A stretch of 64,000 nucleotides of DNA from CAYJPV01 sp964372095 (lineage in GTDB: Bacteria; Acidobacteriota; Vicinamibacteria; Vicinamibacterales; JAKQTR01), in NCBI GenBank assembly GCA_964372095.1, contig CAYJPV010000029.1, positions 7,183 to 71,182 on the forward strand, written 5' to 3'. The first letter of the stretch is position 1. Every line of letters starts with the position of its first letter. Under the pieces are notes generated by a model. It searched no databases and was not told where the DNA came from. It saw only the letters and a program-made list of their open reading frames with translations. The translations under genes were made by a program, and so were the position numbers. Positions 6,438-14,409 of the stretch are shown in pieces.

Positions 6438-9400
6438 TGCCGACCTCCATTTGACGATGGCGCCGCCGATGGCGGAGCGATGACCACGGTCTGCGCCGCG
6501 CTCGAGGCGGTCCCTTCCGGCACGTACATCGCCGAGATGCGCGCCGGTGACGCGCGGAACGTCCCGGGGCTCACCACCTTCACGAGGTACTGGAACTCGT
6601 ACCGCCCCCGGTTGAAGCTCTGCTGGAAGAACACCACCCGGTCGTCACGGAACTCGCGCTGGCTGCCCCAGTACCACATGTCCTGACGCTGGCGCTCCAT
6701 GGCGTAGAACCGCTCCTGCTGGATCGGCTCGACGCCCGCCGGCAACGGGTCTTCGATCATCAGATACCGCCAGTCCGCCGAGCCGGCGGTGGTGAGCCGC
6801 ACGAGCAGGATGTCGCCGGGGTTCGCGGTGCCGGTGAACGGCGTCTCGCGGTACACGATCCGGTCCTTGACCGTGACAGGCGTCAGCGTGAAGTACTGGC
6901 GTTCGAGCGCCAGCTTGCGTGAGCCTGTGCGCTCCTGCGCGGCGGCGGTGTCGTAGTACACCGCCTGCGCGGCCCAGTAGACCGCCCCGGCGCCGCGCGT
7001 GACGACCTTCACCGCATTCTGGCCGTCGCGTGCGGCAACCGTGAACTCAATGGGATCCGGCGCCGTCAGTGCGGCGCCGGTCAGCTTGGTGGTGCCCACC
7101 GACGCGCCGTTCACGAACACGGTGACTTCCGAATCGGCCGCCGTTTCGCCGCGCGCCTTCATGTAGTCGAGCAGGCCGTAGAGGGCCATCGCCGTTTGTT
7201 TGGTGCTGCCCCAGTACCAGCCGAAGGTCCGGTTGAGCAGCATCCAGCGGACAGCCTGCTCCAGCACGGGGTTCTTCGCCTCGCGGCCGGCCAGGGCGCG
7301 CACGGCCATCGCGGTGGCTTCGACGCTCGTGTCGGCCCAGTCGTCCAGCAGCGGATCGTTGTCGGCCTTCCACCACGCCAACTCGCCCTTGCGCTGCACG
7401 CCGCCCAGCAGTTGCCGCGCCAGTTCGTCACCCCGGGCGTCCTTCCGGTCGTTCAGTGCCAGCAGGAGCAGCGCCTGGCCGTAGGACGACATCCGGTCTT
7501 TGGCCGCCCACAACTCGTTCAGCGCCGCATCACGTTCCCATCGAGGGTCGTCGCTGTAGTCGGTGGCTTCCACGCCTCGTGTCTCGGCCAGCACCAGCAC
7601 GTGGGTGATGTAGGCCTTCAACTCCGGCACGGCCTTCGGGTACTTCGCGTACAGCTTCTTCAACTGCCGCGCACCCTGTTCGAGCCGATACTCGTCCACG
7701 CGGTAGCCGGTGTTCTTGGCTTCCAGCAATCCATACACGGCGTACGCGGTCATGAACGGCTGGTTCTCGTCGGTCTTCCACCAGCCCCACCCGCCGTCTT
7801 CATGCTGGTAGTCGTAGATACGCTTCAAGCCATCCGAAACCTGCCGATCCAGACTCTTGAGCCTCTCGGTTGGCGGGAGTTTCAGATCCGCCAGCGCCCG
7901 CTGCACGAGCAGGTTGGGCACGAAGCTCGACAACGTCTGCTCGGTGCACCCGTAGGGATACGACGACAGGAATTCCAGCGCGCCCAACATGGGTCCCGCC
8001 AGTGACGGGGCAATCTGCACGCGAACGGTCCTCGCTGCGGGATTCGCGGTGGCAGGCAGCACCAGTTCGCCTGACTGTTCGCCGCCGCCGACGATCGAAC
8101 CGGCAATCCCGCTTTCCCTCTTGAGGCCGAACGCCAGCACCGGGAACGACAGTTCGAGGGCGTCGCCGTCTGTCGGCGCGGTAACCGAACCGCCCACGGT
8201 GGCCGTGCCCACGGCGTTGGCTTTCAGTGTCCAGTCAACCCGATGTTCGCCATTCTGCGGCACCGCAAACTGAATCGGCTGCGCCAGCGCCCCGTTCGGA
8301 TCCGGCGTCACTCCCGCAGCAGTTCCCGACAACGTCACGGTCTGCTCGCCCGGCAAGTAGTTGTGCACGATGTAGGGGAGATTGAGCGTATCGCCTTCGG
8401 TCAGGAAGCGCGGTGTCACTGCGCGGAGGATCAGGTCCTTGGTCGTCAGTGTCCGTGCGACTCCCGTGCCCGTCAGCGTGTCGGCGGTCACGGCGCGCGC
8501 GGTCAGCCGCCACGTGGTCAGGGCGTCGGGATAGGGGACATCGACCGACGCTTTGCCGGCCGCGTCGGTGGTGATGTCCGCCGCCCAGTAGATCGCGTCG
8601 GGGAACTCCTTACGCACCTGCGGACGCGCCGGCTTGTCGGCCTTGAAGTCAGCCAGCGTCAGCGGTCTGCGCCGTTGCGTGAGCAGCAGTTGCTGCGTTC
8701 CCGCGTAACCCACGAACGAGTAGTCGCGCGAGAAGTCCGTGTACACCCGGCTGTAGCTGAGCCGGTAGAAAAACCGCACGGGATCCACGGTTCCGTCCGG
8801 CTGCACGCCATAGACGGCTTCGTCAATCACGCCAACGCTCAGTTGGGCCTTGACGGGCACCCCGGCGGCGTCCGTGACAGTCAGCAGGAACTTGCCTGAC
8901 TGCCGCGGCTTCGCCACGGGCTGTTCGGCCGTGACCTGCACGTTCAGCTGCCGCGACAGGGCCGGGACCTTGATCCGCTTTTCGGCGCGGAACAGGCGGT
9001 CGTCTCTCAGAAAGACGATATTCACGTAGATGTCGCCGAGGTCGGCTTCCGAGACCGGCACCTCGATGGCTTCGTCGCCCGCCACGGTGACGACCTTATG
9101 GTACGAAATGGACTGGCCCTCTTTCGTGACAAGCACGGGAGCCGTCACCTTGCCGCCCTTCACCACGAGCCGTGCCGTATCGCCGGGTTTGTACGACCGC
9201 TGGTCGGCAATCAGCTCGAGGTACGTATTGTCTTCGTGATAACTCGTGTTGCTGGCGTTCGTCACCCAGAGGCTCGCGGTGTCCGCAATGGCCCGGCCAT
9301 CCACCTGGGCGACCACCTTGAACTGCAGCGAGCCGGTGCTGTCTTTCGGCAGCGTCGTGGTCCACGACGCACGTCCGTCGGCATCCGTCGTCGCCGTTCC

Positions 9401-11155
9401 CTGCGTGATCGTCGTGACCGTGGGGTCGGACCACCGCCCCTGCGAGTACACCAGGCGCTCAAGGGCCACCTGCAGCGTGACGTTGGGGCGCACGGCGCCG
9501 AGGTAGTCGAGCGCCTTGATCGAGACGGAGGCTTCCGACCCCGCACGGTAGACGTAGCGGTCAGGCGACGCATTCACCATGAACGGCCCGAACGGTGCGT
9601 GCACGACGGTGTTGCCCGACACCTCCCGGCTGCTTGCGTCGGTGACGCGCGCCTCGATCCGGATGGAGTAGTCGCGGCTGTTCTCATCGAGTTCGAGCGG
9701 GATCGCCAGCGTCGCGTTGCCGTCGGCATCCAGTTCGGCCGTCTGTTCTTCGGCCTGCTCCCCACCCCAGAAATACCCGCCGCCACCTTCCTCATCGTCT
9801 ACCTCGCCCCATCGCCACGGCGAGTAGAAACCCTGGCGGTGGATGGCGTACTTGACCGAGCCGCGCGCCACGGGCTGGCCGAAGTAGTACTTCGCGTTGA
9901 TCGTCACCGACGCCCTGCCGCCCTGCGTGACGAACCGTTCGGCCGGCGTGACGATGACCTCGAATTCCGGCTTGCGGTATTCCTGCACCTGGAAGCTGCT
10001 GCTGGCTTCGGCTTCACCCTTCGCGACCTTGATCGTGTAGTAACCCAGCGACGCACCAGCCGGCACGGTGAACGACGTGGACACGGCCCCGAAGGCATCC
10101 ACCGGCCGTGTTTCGCGACGGACGACCTTGTCGTTGCTGTCGGTGATCGACAGTTCCACCTCGTTGCCATCGAAGGGGAGCAACTGGCCCTGCGCGCGCC
10201 ACCGCAGCACACCCTTGATGCGCACCGTGTGTCCCGGCCGGTAGACGGGTTTGTCGGTGTAGATGTACCCCACCATCTCGCGCGCGTCGGACTGCAGCGC
10301 CCAGTTGCCCGGGTCCGACGCGGTCACCTGGTTGCCGCACCTGGCAACGGTGACCACCGAGTCGGGCCGGTCCACGGTGAACGTCGAGATGGCAACGCCG
10401 TCGTCACCCGTCTTGCCCGTGGCGGCGACGGTGTTGTTGACCAGAGTCTGGATGTCGCACCCGCTCTGCGGCTGGCCGGTCGCACGATGGGCCGCATACA
10501 CGAGGATCTGGCCCGGCGATGTTTTCGTGACCAGGCCGACGTCGGACACCATGACGATGGTGTAGGCCTTGAGGGGGGCACTGATGGCCTCGACCACGTA
10601 GACGCCGGGTTCCTTGACGTCGAGGGGAATGCGGCGCGTATCGGCCTCACGCAGCGGCGGCAGCAGTTCGCGCCACGACGCCACCACACTCGATGCATTC
10701 AGCAGCGGCACCTGCGCGAAGGTGTTGTGGCGGAGCACCTGGCGCTGGGCCACCTGCACCTGATCGGAGGCCTCGCGGCGGTGCACCCGGTATTCCCAGC
10801 TCACCTGATTGCGCAGGAAACCGCGGATGCGGGCGCGCTGGCCCGACTTCCACGAGGCGATCCGTTCCAGCCACGTCCGTTCCTGCGGGACGACGGGTTT
10901 TTCGGACCCCAGCGCGTGCGGATCCTTGAGCCCGGCAAAGAACGCCAGCGGGTCCTGGACCTTGTAGACCCGGAAGTCCAGGTGATCCACCTGCCGGTAG
11001 GTCAGGTGAAACGACGGGCGCTCGGTCGTCGTGTAGATCTCGCTGCTCCACAGGCTGAACGCCGGGCTGTCGCCAGCCGGTTCGTCCTGGGCCAGCAGCG
11101 AAGCGGGAGCCCAGAGCAGCAGGGCAACGAACAGGAGAGGTCGCAGTCGTGTCAT
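6434..11155 (-). CDS. Alpha-2-macroglobulin family protein with thioester (YfaS type)
   Basis: A 1573-residue exported protein from ATG 11155. That start overlaps the previous stop (ATGA) and begins a clean signal peptide (MTRLRPLLFVALLLWAPASLLAQ). No lipobox Cys is present, so it is periplasmic rather than a lipoprotein. The N-terminal two thirds are macroglobulin (MG) beta domains, including the DKPVYRPGHTVRIKG motif of the MG2 type. The thioester motif YGCTEQ is present (Cys1070, Gln1073), followed by the helical thioester domain (GGWGWWKTDENQPF) and a receptor-binding-type end. Bacterial homologues trap proteases in the periplasm. The bait region cannot be located by eye. The DUF1175 neighbour matches the yfaT-yfaS pair of E. 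coli. Confidence 0.92.
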   Translation of the reverse strand: MTRLRPLLFVALLLWAPASLLAQDEPAGDSPAFSLWSSEIYTTTERPSFHLTYRQVDHLDFRVYKVQDPLAFFAGLKDPHALGSEKPVVPQERTWLERIASWKSGQRARIRGFLRNQVSWEYRVHRREASDQVQVAQRQVLRHNTFAQVPLLNASSVVASWRELLPPLREADTRRIPLDVKEPGVYVVEAISAPLKAYTIVMVSDVGLVTKTSPGQILVYAAHRATGQPQSGCDIQTLVNNTVAATGKTGDDGVAISTFTVDRPDSVVTVARCGNQVTASDPGNWALQSDAREMVGYIYTDKPVYRPGHTVRIKGVLRWRAQGQLLPFDGNEVELSITDSNDKVVRRETRPVDAFGAVSTSFTVPAGASLGYYTIKVAKGEAEASSSFQVQEYRKPEFEVIVTPAERFVTQGGRASVTINAKYYFGQPVARGSVKYAIHRQGFYSPWRWGEVDDEEGGGGYFWGGEQAEEQTAELDADGNATLAIPLELDENSRDYSIRIEARVTDASSREVSGNTVVHAPFGPFMVNASPDRYVYRAGSEASVSIKALDYLGAVRPNVTLQVALERLVYSQGRWSDPTVTTITQGTATTDADGRASWTTTLPKDSTGSLQFKVVAQVDGRAIADTASLWVTNASNTSYHEDNTYLELIADQRSYKPGDTARLVVKGGKVTAPVLVTKEGQSISYHKVVTVAGDEAIEVPVSEADLGDIYVNIVFLRDDRLFRAEKRIKVPALSRQLNVQVTAEQPVAKPRQSGKFLLTVTDAAGVPVKAQLSVGVIDEAVYGVQPDGTVDPVRFFYRLSYSRVYTDFSRDYSFVGYAGTQQLLLTQRRRPLTLADFKADKPARPQVRKEFPDAIYWAADITTDAAGKASVDVPYPDALTTWRLTARAVTADTLTGTGVARTLTTKDLILRAVTPRFLTEGDTLNLPYIVHNYLPGEQTVTLSGTAAGVTPDPNGALAQPIQFAVPQNGEHRVDWTLKANAVGTATVGGSVTAPTDGDALELSFPVLAFGLKRESGIAGSIVGGGEQSGELVLPATANPAARTVRVQIAPSLAGPMLGALEFLSSYPYGCTEQTLSSFVPNLLVQRALADLKLPPTERLKSLDRQVSDGLKRIYDYQHEDGGWGWWKTDENQPFMTAYAVYGLLEAKNTGYRVDEYRLEQGARQLKKLYAKYPKAVPELKAYITHVLVLAETRGVEATDYSDDPRWERDAALNELWAAKDRMSSYGQALLLLALNDRKDARGDELARQLLGGVQRKGELAWWKADNDPLLDDWADTSVEATAMAVRALAGREAKNPVLEQAVRWMLLNRTFGWYWGSTKQTAMALYGLLDYMKARGETAADSEVTVFVNGASVGTTKLTGAALTAPDPIEFTVAARDGQNAVKVVTRGAGAVYWAAQAVYYDTAAAQERTGSRKLALERQYFTLTPVTVKDRIVYRETPFTGTANPGDILLVRLTTAGSADWRYLMIEDPLPAGVEPIQQERFYAMERQRQDMWYWGSQREFRDDRVVFFQQSFNRGRYEFQYLVKVVSPGTFRASPARISAMYVPEGTASSAAQTVVIAPPSAAPSSNGGRQ

Positions 11156-11808
11156 AACCAGGCCCATCTGTAGACGCCGACGAACGCAGGGTTCGCAGGA
11201 ACAGGACGCCACCGCTGCGCGGGATGGCGCAGGAGATCCGCCAGCCGCGTCTTGCGGACTTCACCGGGGCCGCCGTCCTGCGGCCCGGTGTGGTACACCA
11301 CCCAGTCGTGGCCCTCGCGTTCGAAACGGGACGGGCCGACGTACACCATCACGTGATCCGGGAAATCCTGCTCCTCCTGACGGAAGTAGAGCAAGTCGGC
11401 GGGACGCAGCGCGCCAAGGTCGCGTCCGAGCCGCCGGGCATTGAGGCCAACCAGGGTCCGGGCGTCGGCAAACTCCGCGAAGCGGCCCGGGCCCACCTGG
11501 AACAGGGGCCAGCCCTGGGCGGTCGGAGCCGGGCGCACGCGCACGTCCGACAATGCCGGCGTCAGCGGCAACGCGGCCAGCCGGTACCATTCGGTCGTAT
11601 GGGGTTTGACGGCTTCGCGCACCGCGTGGCGAATCAGGCCCGCACAGTCGGCGACGTCCGGCGTATGGCGATAGAACTGCGCGTCGGCCAGGAAGACGAA
11701 CCAGTTGCGGAAGGCCTCGCGGTCGGCCGGATCGGCAAACCGGACCTGCGACGACAGGCCTGCCGCCGAGCCGACGAGCATCACGGCGATCAGGAGCGCA
11801 GGTTTCAC
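11152..11808 (-). CDS. DUF1175 protein (YfaT-like)
   Basis: A 218-residue protein with an N-terminal signal (MKPALLIAVMLVGSAAGLSSQ). The conserved blocks are FVFLADAQFYRHTPDVADCAGLIRHA with a candidate Cys, LRPADLLYF, and FPDHVMVYVG with a candidate His, an arrangement like NlpC/P60 papain-fold enzymes. That resemblance is my inference. DUF1175 genes sit next to alpha-2-macroglobulin genes in enterobacteria (yfaT/yfaS), as here, where the stop overlaps the macroglobulin start by four bases. Probably periplasmic, perhaps processing or supporting the macroglobulin. Confidence 0.85.
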   Translation of the reverse strand: MKPALLIAVMLVGSAAGLSSQVRFADPADREAFRNWFVFLADAQFYRHTPDVADCAGLIRHAVREAVKPHTTEWYRLAALPLTPALSDVRVRPAPTAQGWPLFQVGPGRFAEFADARTLVGLNARRLGRDLGALRPADLLYFRQEEQDFPDHVMVYVGPSRFEREGHDWVVYHTGPQDGGPGEVRKTRLADLLRHPAQRWRPVPANPAFVGVYRWAWL

Positions 11809-12560
11809 TGGTGGGTCTCGCCCCAGGTGCGGGTGGTTGCCCGCACCGCGGCCACCTGCGGCTCGTTCAGGAACATGATGATGGGCGCCAGCGCGCGGAA
11901 GGCGGCGACCACCGTCGGGTAGAACTGGCCGGACGTTGCGAAGTCGGCAGGGCGCTCGATGCCCGCCAGGAACTGCTTGTGCCGGAGCCAGCCTGCGGCG
12001 GGGTGATCCGCCGGGAAACCCCGCGGCACGCGGGTGAGTGTCTCACCTTCGAGCGTGCCGAAGGCCTTGCGAAACGCTGCCGCACCAAGCAGCCGCTCGA
12101 ACTTCTTGTGATGGGTCACCAGGTGCTGGCGCACGAGGTGCAGTTGCCTGGCGTTCGGCATGTACATGCCGCCGCCGTACCACACATGTTTCGGCGCGAC
12201 TTCAATGTAGAGGCCCGCGCATTCGTTCTTGGGCAGAAGGCGGTGCGGAAAATGCGCGGCGATGTTGGTCTTGTAAGGCGTCTTGTCCGCGCTGAACCGG
12301 GTGTCCCGGTAGATGCGGAAGATCGAGATGCGGGGCACGGCGACGAGATCGGGCGCGAATGTTGCCAGGTCGTCCGCAAGGCGTTCGACGAAGGCGACCA
12401 TTGGCGCTTTCACCACCTGGTCGTACAGGTCCTTGCGGGCCTGAAACCACTCCCGTTCGTTGTGCCTGGCCAGCGCGCGCAGGAATTTCAAGGTCTCCGG
12501 GCCGAATGCCGGTCCGACCGCACGCGGACCCACTCGCCGGGCAAGGGAAGCAGATGTCAC
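11805..12560 (-). CDS. DUF2461 family protein
   Basis: A 251-residue protein, first gene of the macroglobulin operon. It overlaps the DUF1175 start by four bases. The DUF2461 hallmarks are all present: TLKFLRALARHNEREWF near the N-terminus, RIYRDTRFSADKTPYKT, and PRGFPADHPAAGWLRHKQF. No signal peptide or membrane segment is seen. The biochemical role of the family is unknown. The combination with DUF1175 and macroglobulin genes suggests co-regulation rather than a known pathway. Confidence 0.88.
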   Translation of the reverse strand: MTSASLARRVGPRAVGPAFGPETLKFLRALARHNEREWFQARKDLYDQVVKAPMVAFVERLADDLATFAPDLVAVPRISIFRIYRDTRFSADKTPYKTNIAAHFPHRLLPKNECAGLYIEVAPKHVWYGGGMYMPNARQLHLVRQHLVTHHKKFERLLGAAAFRKAFGTLEGETLTRVPRGFPADHPAAGWLRHKQFLAGIERPADFATSGQFYPTVVAAFRALAPIIMFLNEPQVAAVRATTRTWGETHQ

Positions 12561-12734
12561 GGCCGACTCCTCGGTGAATCGAGGCAGTGTACTGCGGCCT
12601 TTCGGCGATTGCTACAGCAAAGCCGGGTCTTCGGCCATCGGCGTTCGGCCATCGGTAATCGGCCGGGACAGGGCGGGCCTCAGCGGTTGGGAATACTCCG
12701 GCGCGCCACCGGGTTACACTACATACAGGCCCCC

Positions 12735-13682
12735 ATGATCATCAAACGCACTCCCGATATCCGCCCGTCGGAAATCACCGACGAACGTCTCTACCTTCGC
12801 CGCCGCGAGTTCTTCAAGACCGCAGCGCTGCCTGCTGTCGCCGCGTTCGCCGGCTTGCCCTGGACCGACCGGGTGGCTGCGGCACAGGACGTCCTGCCGA
12901 ACGTCCGGAAAAGCAGCTACGTGATCGACGAGGCCTGGACGCCCTGGAAAGACGTCACCACGTACAACAACTTCTACGAATTCGGCGTCGACAAGGAAGA
13001 TCCGGCGCGCAACGCCGGCAAGTTCAAGGCGCGACCCTGGACGGTGAAGGTCGACGGCCTCGTCGGCAAACCCGGCGACTACAACCTCGACGACATCGTC
13101 AAACCGCACCAGCTCGAAGAACGTGTCTACCGGCTGCGGTGTGTCGAAGCGTGGTCCATGGTGATTCCCTGGGTCGGGTTTGGTCTGGGCGACTTCCTCA
13201 AACGTGTCGAGCCGGCCCCGGGCGCGAAGTACGTGGAGTTCACCACACTGCTGGATCCGAAACAGATGCCGGGGCAGCGCTTCAACGTGCTGGAGTGGCC
13301 CTATGTCGAAGGCCTGCGGATAGACGAAGCGATGCACCCGCTGACCATGTTGGCGGTGGGGTTGTACGGCAAGACGCTGCCCAACCAGAACGGCGCCCCG
13401 CTGCGGCTGGTTGTGCCGTGGAAATACGGCTTCAAGAGCATCAAGTCCATCGTCCGCATTCGGCTGACCGACAAGCAGCCCGTGTCGTCCTGGCAGCGCT
13501 CCGCGCCGCGGGAATACGGGTTCTATTCGAATGTGAACCCGGACGTCGATCATCCGCGATGGAGCCAGGCGAGTGAGCGGCGGATTGGGGAGTTCTTCAA
13601 GCGGAAGACCCTGATGTTCAACGGGTACGCCGATCAGGTGGCTTCGATGTACGCCGGGATGAACCTCAAGCGGGACTACTGA
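12735..13682 (+). CDS. msrP: Methionine sulfoxide reductase catalytic subunit MsrP (YedY)
   Basis: A 315-residue molybdopterin enzyme that repairs oxidised methionines of periplasmic proteins. ATG 12735 opens a leader with the twin-arginine motif RRREFFK followed by a hydrophobic stretch, so it is Tat-exported. Cys136 in YRLRCVEAWSMVIPW is the molybdenum ligand, and the blocks DLVGKP-like GLVGKPGDYNLDDI and PNQNGAPLRLVVPWKYGFKSIKSI are typical. Its heme partner msrQ follows after six bases. Upstream at 12629-12661 the phrase TTCGGCCATCGGCG is nearly duplicated. No convincing promoter was found. The TatA at 59.5 kb fits the need for Tat export. Confidence 0.95.
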   Translation: MIIKRTPDIRPSEITDERLYLRRREFFKTAALPAVAAFAGLPWTDRVAAAQDVLPNVRKSSYVIDEAWTPWKDVTTYNNFYEFGVDKEDPARNAGKFKARPWTVKVDGLVGKPGDYNLDDIVKPHQLEERVYRLRCVEAWSMVIPWVGFGLGDFLKRVEPAPGAKYVEFTTLLDPKQMPGQRFNVLEWPYVEGLRIDEAMHPLTMLAVGLYGKTLPNQNGAPLRLVVPWKYGFKSIKSIVRIRLTDKQPVSSWQRSAPREYGFYSNVNPDVDHPRWSQASERRIGEFFKRKTLMFNGYADQVASMYAGMNLKRDY

Positions 13683-13688
13683 TTCGCT

Positions 13689-14294
13689 GTGTCTCCGCTG
13701 TCCCGGCGTGTCGTCGTCGCACTCGGCTTCGGGCCGGCGGTCTATCTTGTGGGGGCCGCGTTGACGGGCGGCCTGGGCGCCAACCCGATCGACGCCATCA
13801 CGGACGAGACCGGGACGTGGACCCTGCGCTTCCTGGTGGCGACGCTGGCCGTCACGCCGCTGCGCCGCCTGACCGGCTGGAGCGCCTTGGCGCCTTGGCG
13901 CCGGACCCTCGGCCTCTTTGCCTTCTTCTATGGATCTCTGCACTTTCTGACATACCTCTGGTTGGACCAGTTCTTTGACGTGGCCGCGATCGTCAAGGAC
14001 ATCGGCAAACGCCCGTTTATCACCGCGGGGTTCACGGCATTCGTCCTGATGGTGCCCCTGGCCGTGACATCCACGGCGCGGATGGTCCGCCGGCTTGGCG
14101 GCGTCGCCTGGCGCCGGCTGCACCGGCTGGTGTACGTGGTGGCGGCGGCCGGCGTGGTGCACTACTGGTGGCTGGTCAAAGCCGATATTCGCCGGCCCCT
14201 GGCGTACGCGGCCATCGTTGGTGCGCTGCTCCTGGCCCGGATGTGGTGGGCCTGGCGCGCGGCGAATACGCGGTACGTAGCCCCGGGTCTTTAG
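13689..14294 (+). CDS. msrQ: Heme-binding membrane subunit MsrQ (YedZ)
   Basis: A 201-residue integral membrane b-type cytochrome that passes electrons to MsrP. GTG 13689 lies six bases after the msrP stop. It has about six membrane segments. Histidines in FFYGSLHFLTYLW, RRLHRLVYV and GVVHYWWLVKAD match the heme-ligand helices of the ferric-reductase-like family. The end is odd: the last residues (RYVAPGL) and the TAG stop are supplied by the hairpin repeat that begins at 14273, so the native C-terminus was replaced or extended by the insertion. Confidence 0.93.
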   Translation: MSPLSRRVVVALGFGPAVYLVGAALTGGLGANPIDAITDETGTWTLRFLVATLAVTPLRRLTGWSALAPWRRTLGLFAFFYGSLHFLTYLWLDQFFDVAAIVKDIGKRPFITAGFTAFVLMVPLAVTSTARMVRRLGGVAWRRLHRLVYVVAAAGVVHYWWLVKADIRRPLAYAAIVGALLLARMWWAWRAANTRYVAPGL

Positions 14295-14357
14295 ACCCGG
14301 GGACCCCGGACCTGCCTTCGACTACGCTCAGGCCAAGGAAGCTCCGGGGCTACGTAC
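14273..14357. repeat. Long dyad built from two REP-type ends
   Basis: GTACGTAGCCCCGG at 14273-14286 is repeated in inverse form at 14344-14357. Inside lies the same 22-base palindrome found in the PBP fusion gene (14281-14302) and a CCTTCGACTACGCTCAGG element (14315-14332). The whole block reads as a composite mobile-looking repeat about 85 bases long. It overlaps the msrQ stop and could act as its terminator. Confidence 0.8.
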
Positions 14358-14409
14358 GGGATGGTATGCTGGTGCGCAACCTGACCCCCGCCGGCTGAGA
14401 CCCATCGCC

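Noticed and set aside
9098..11173. A 691-codon open frame antisense to the macroglobulin gene
   Set aside because: Low-complexity composition, no recognisable domain and full overlap with a well-supported gene.
12714..14162. A 482-codon minus-strand frame across msrP and msrQ
   Set aside because: It mirrors two confidently identified genes and has no motif of its own.
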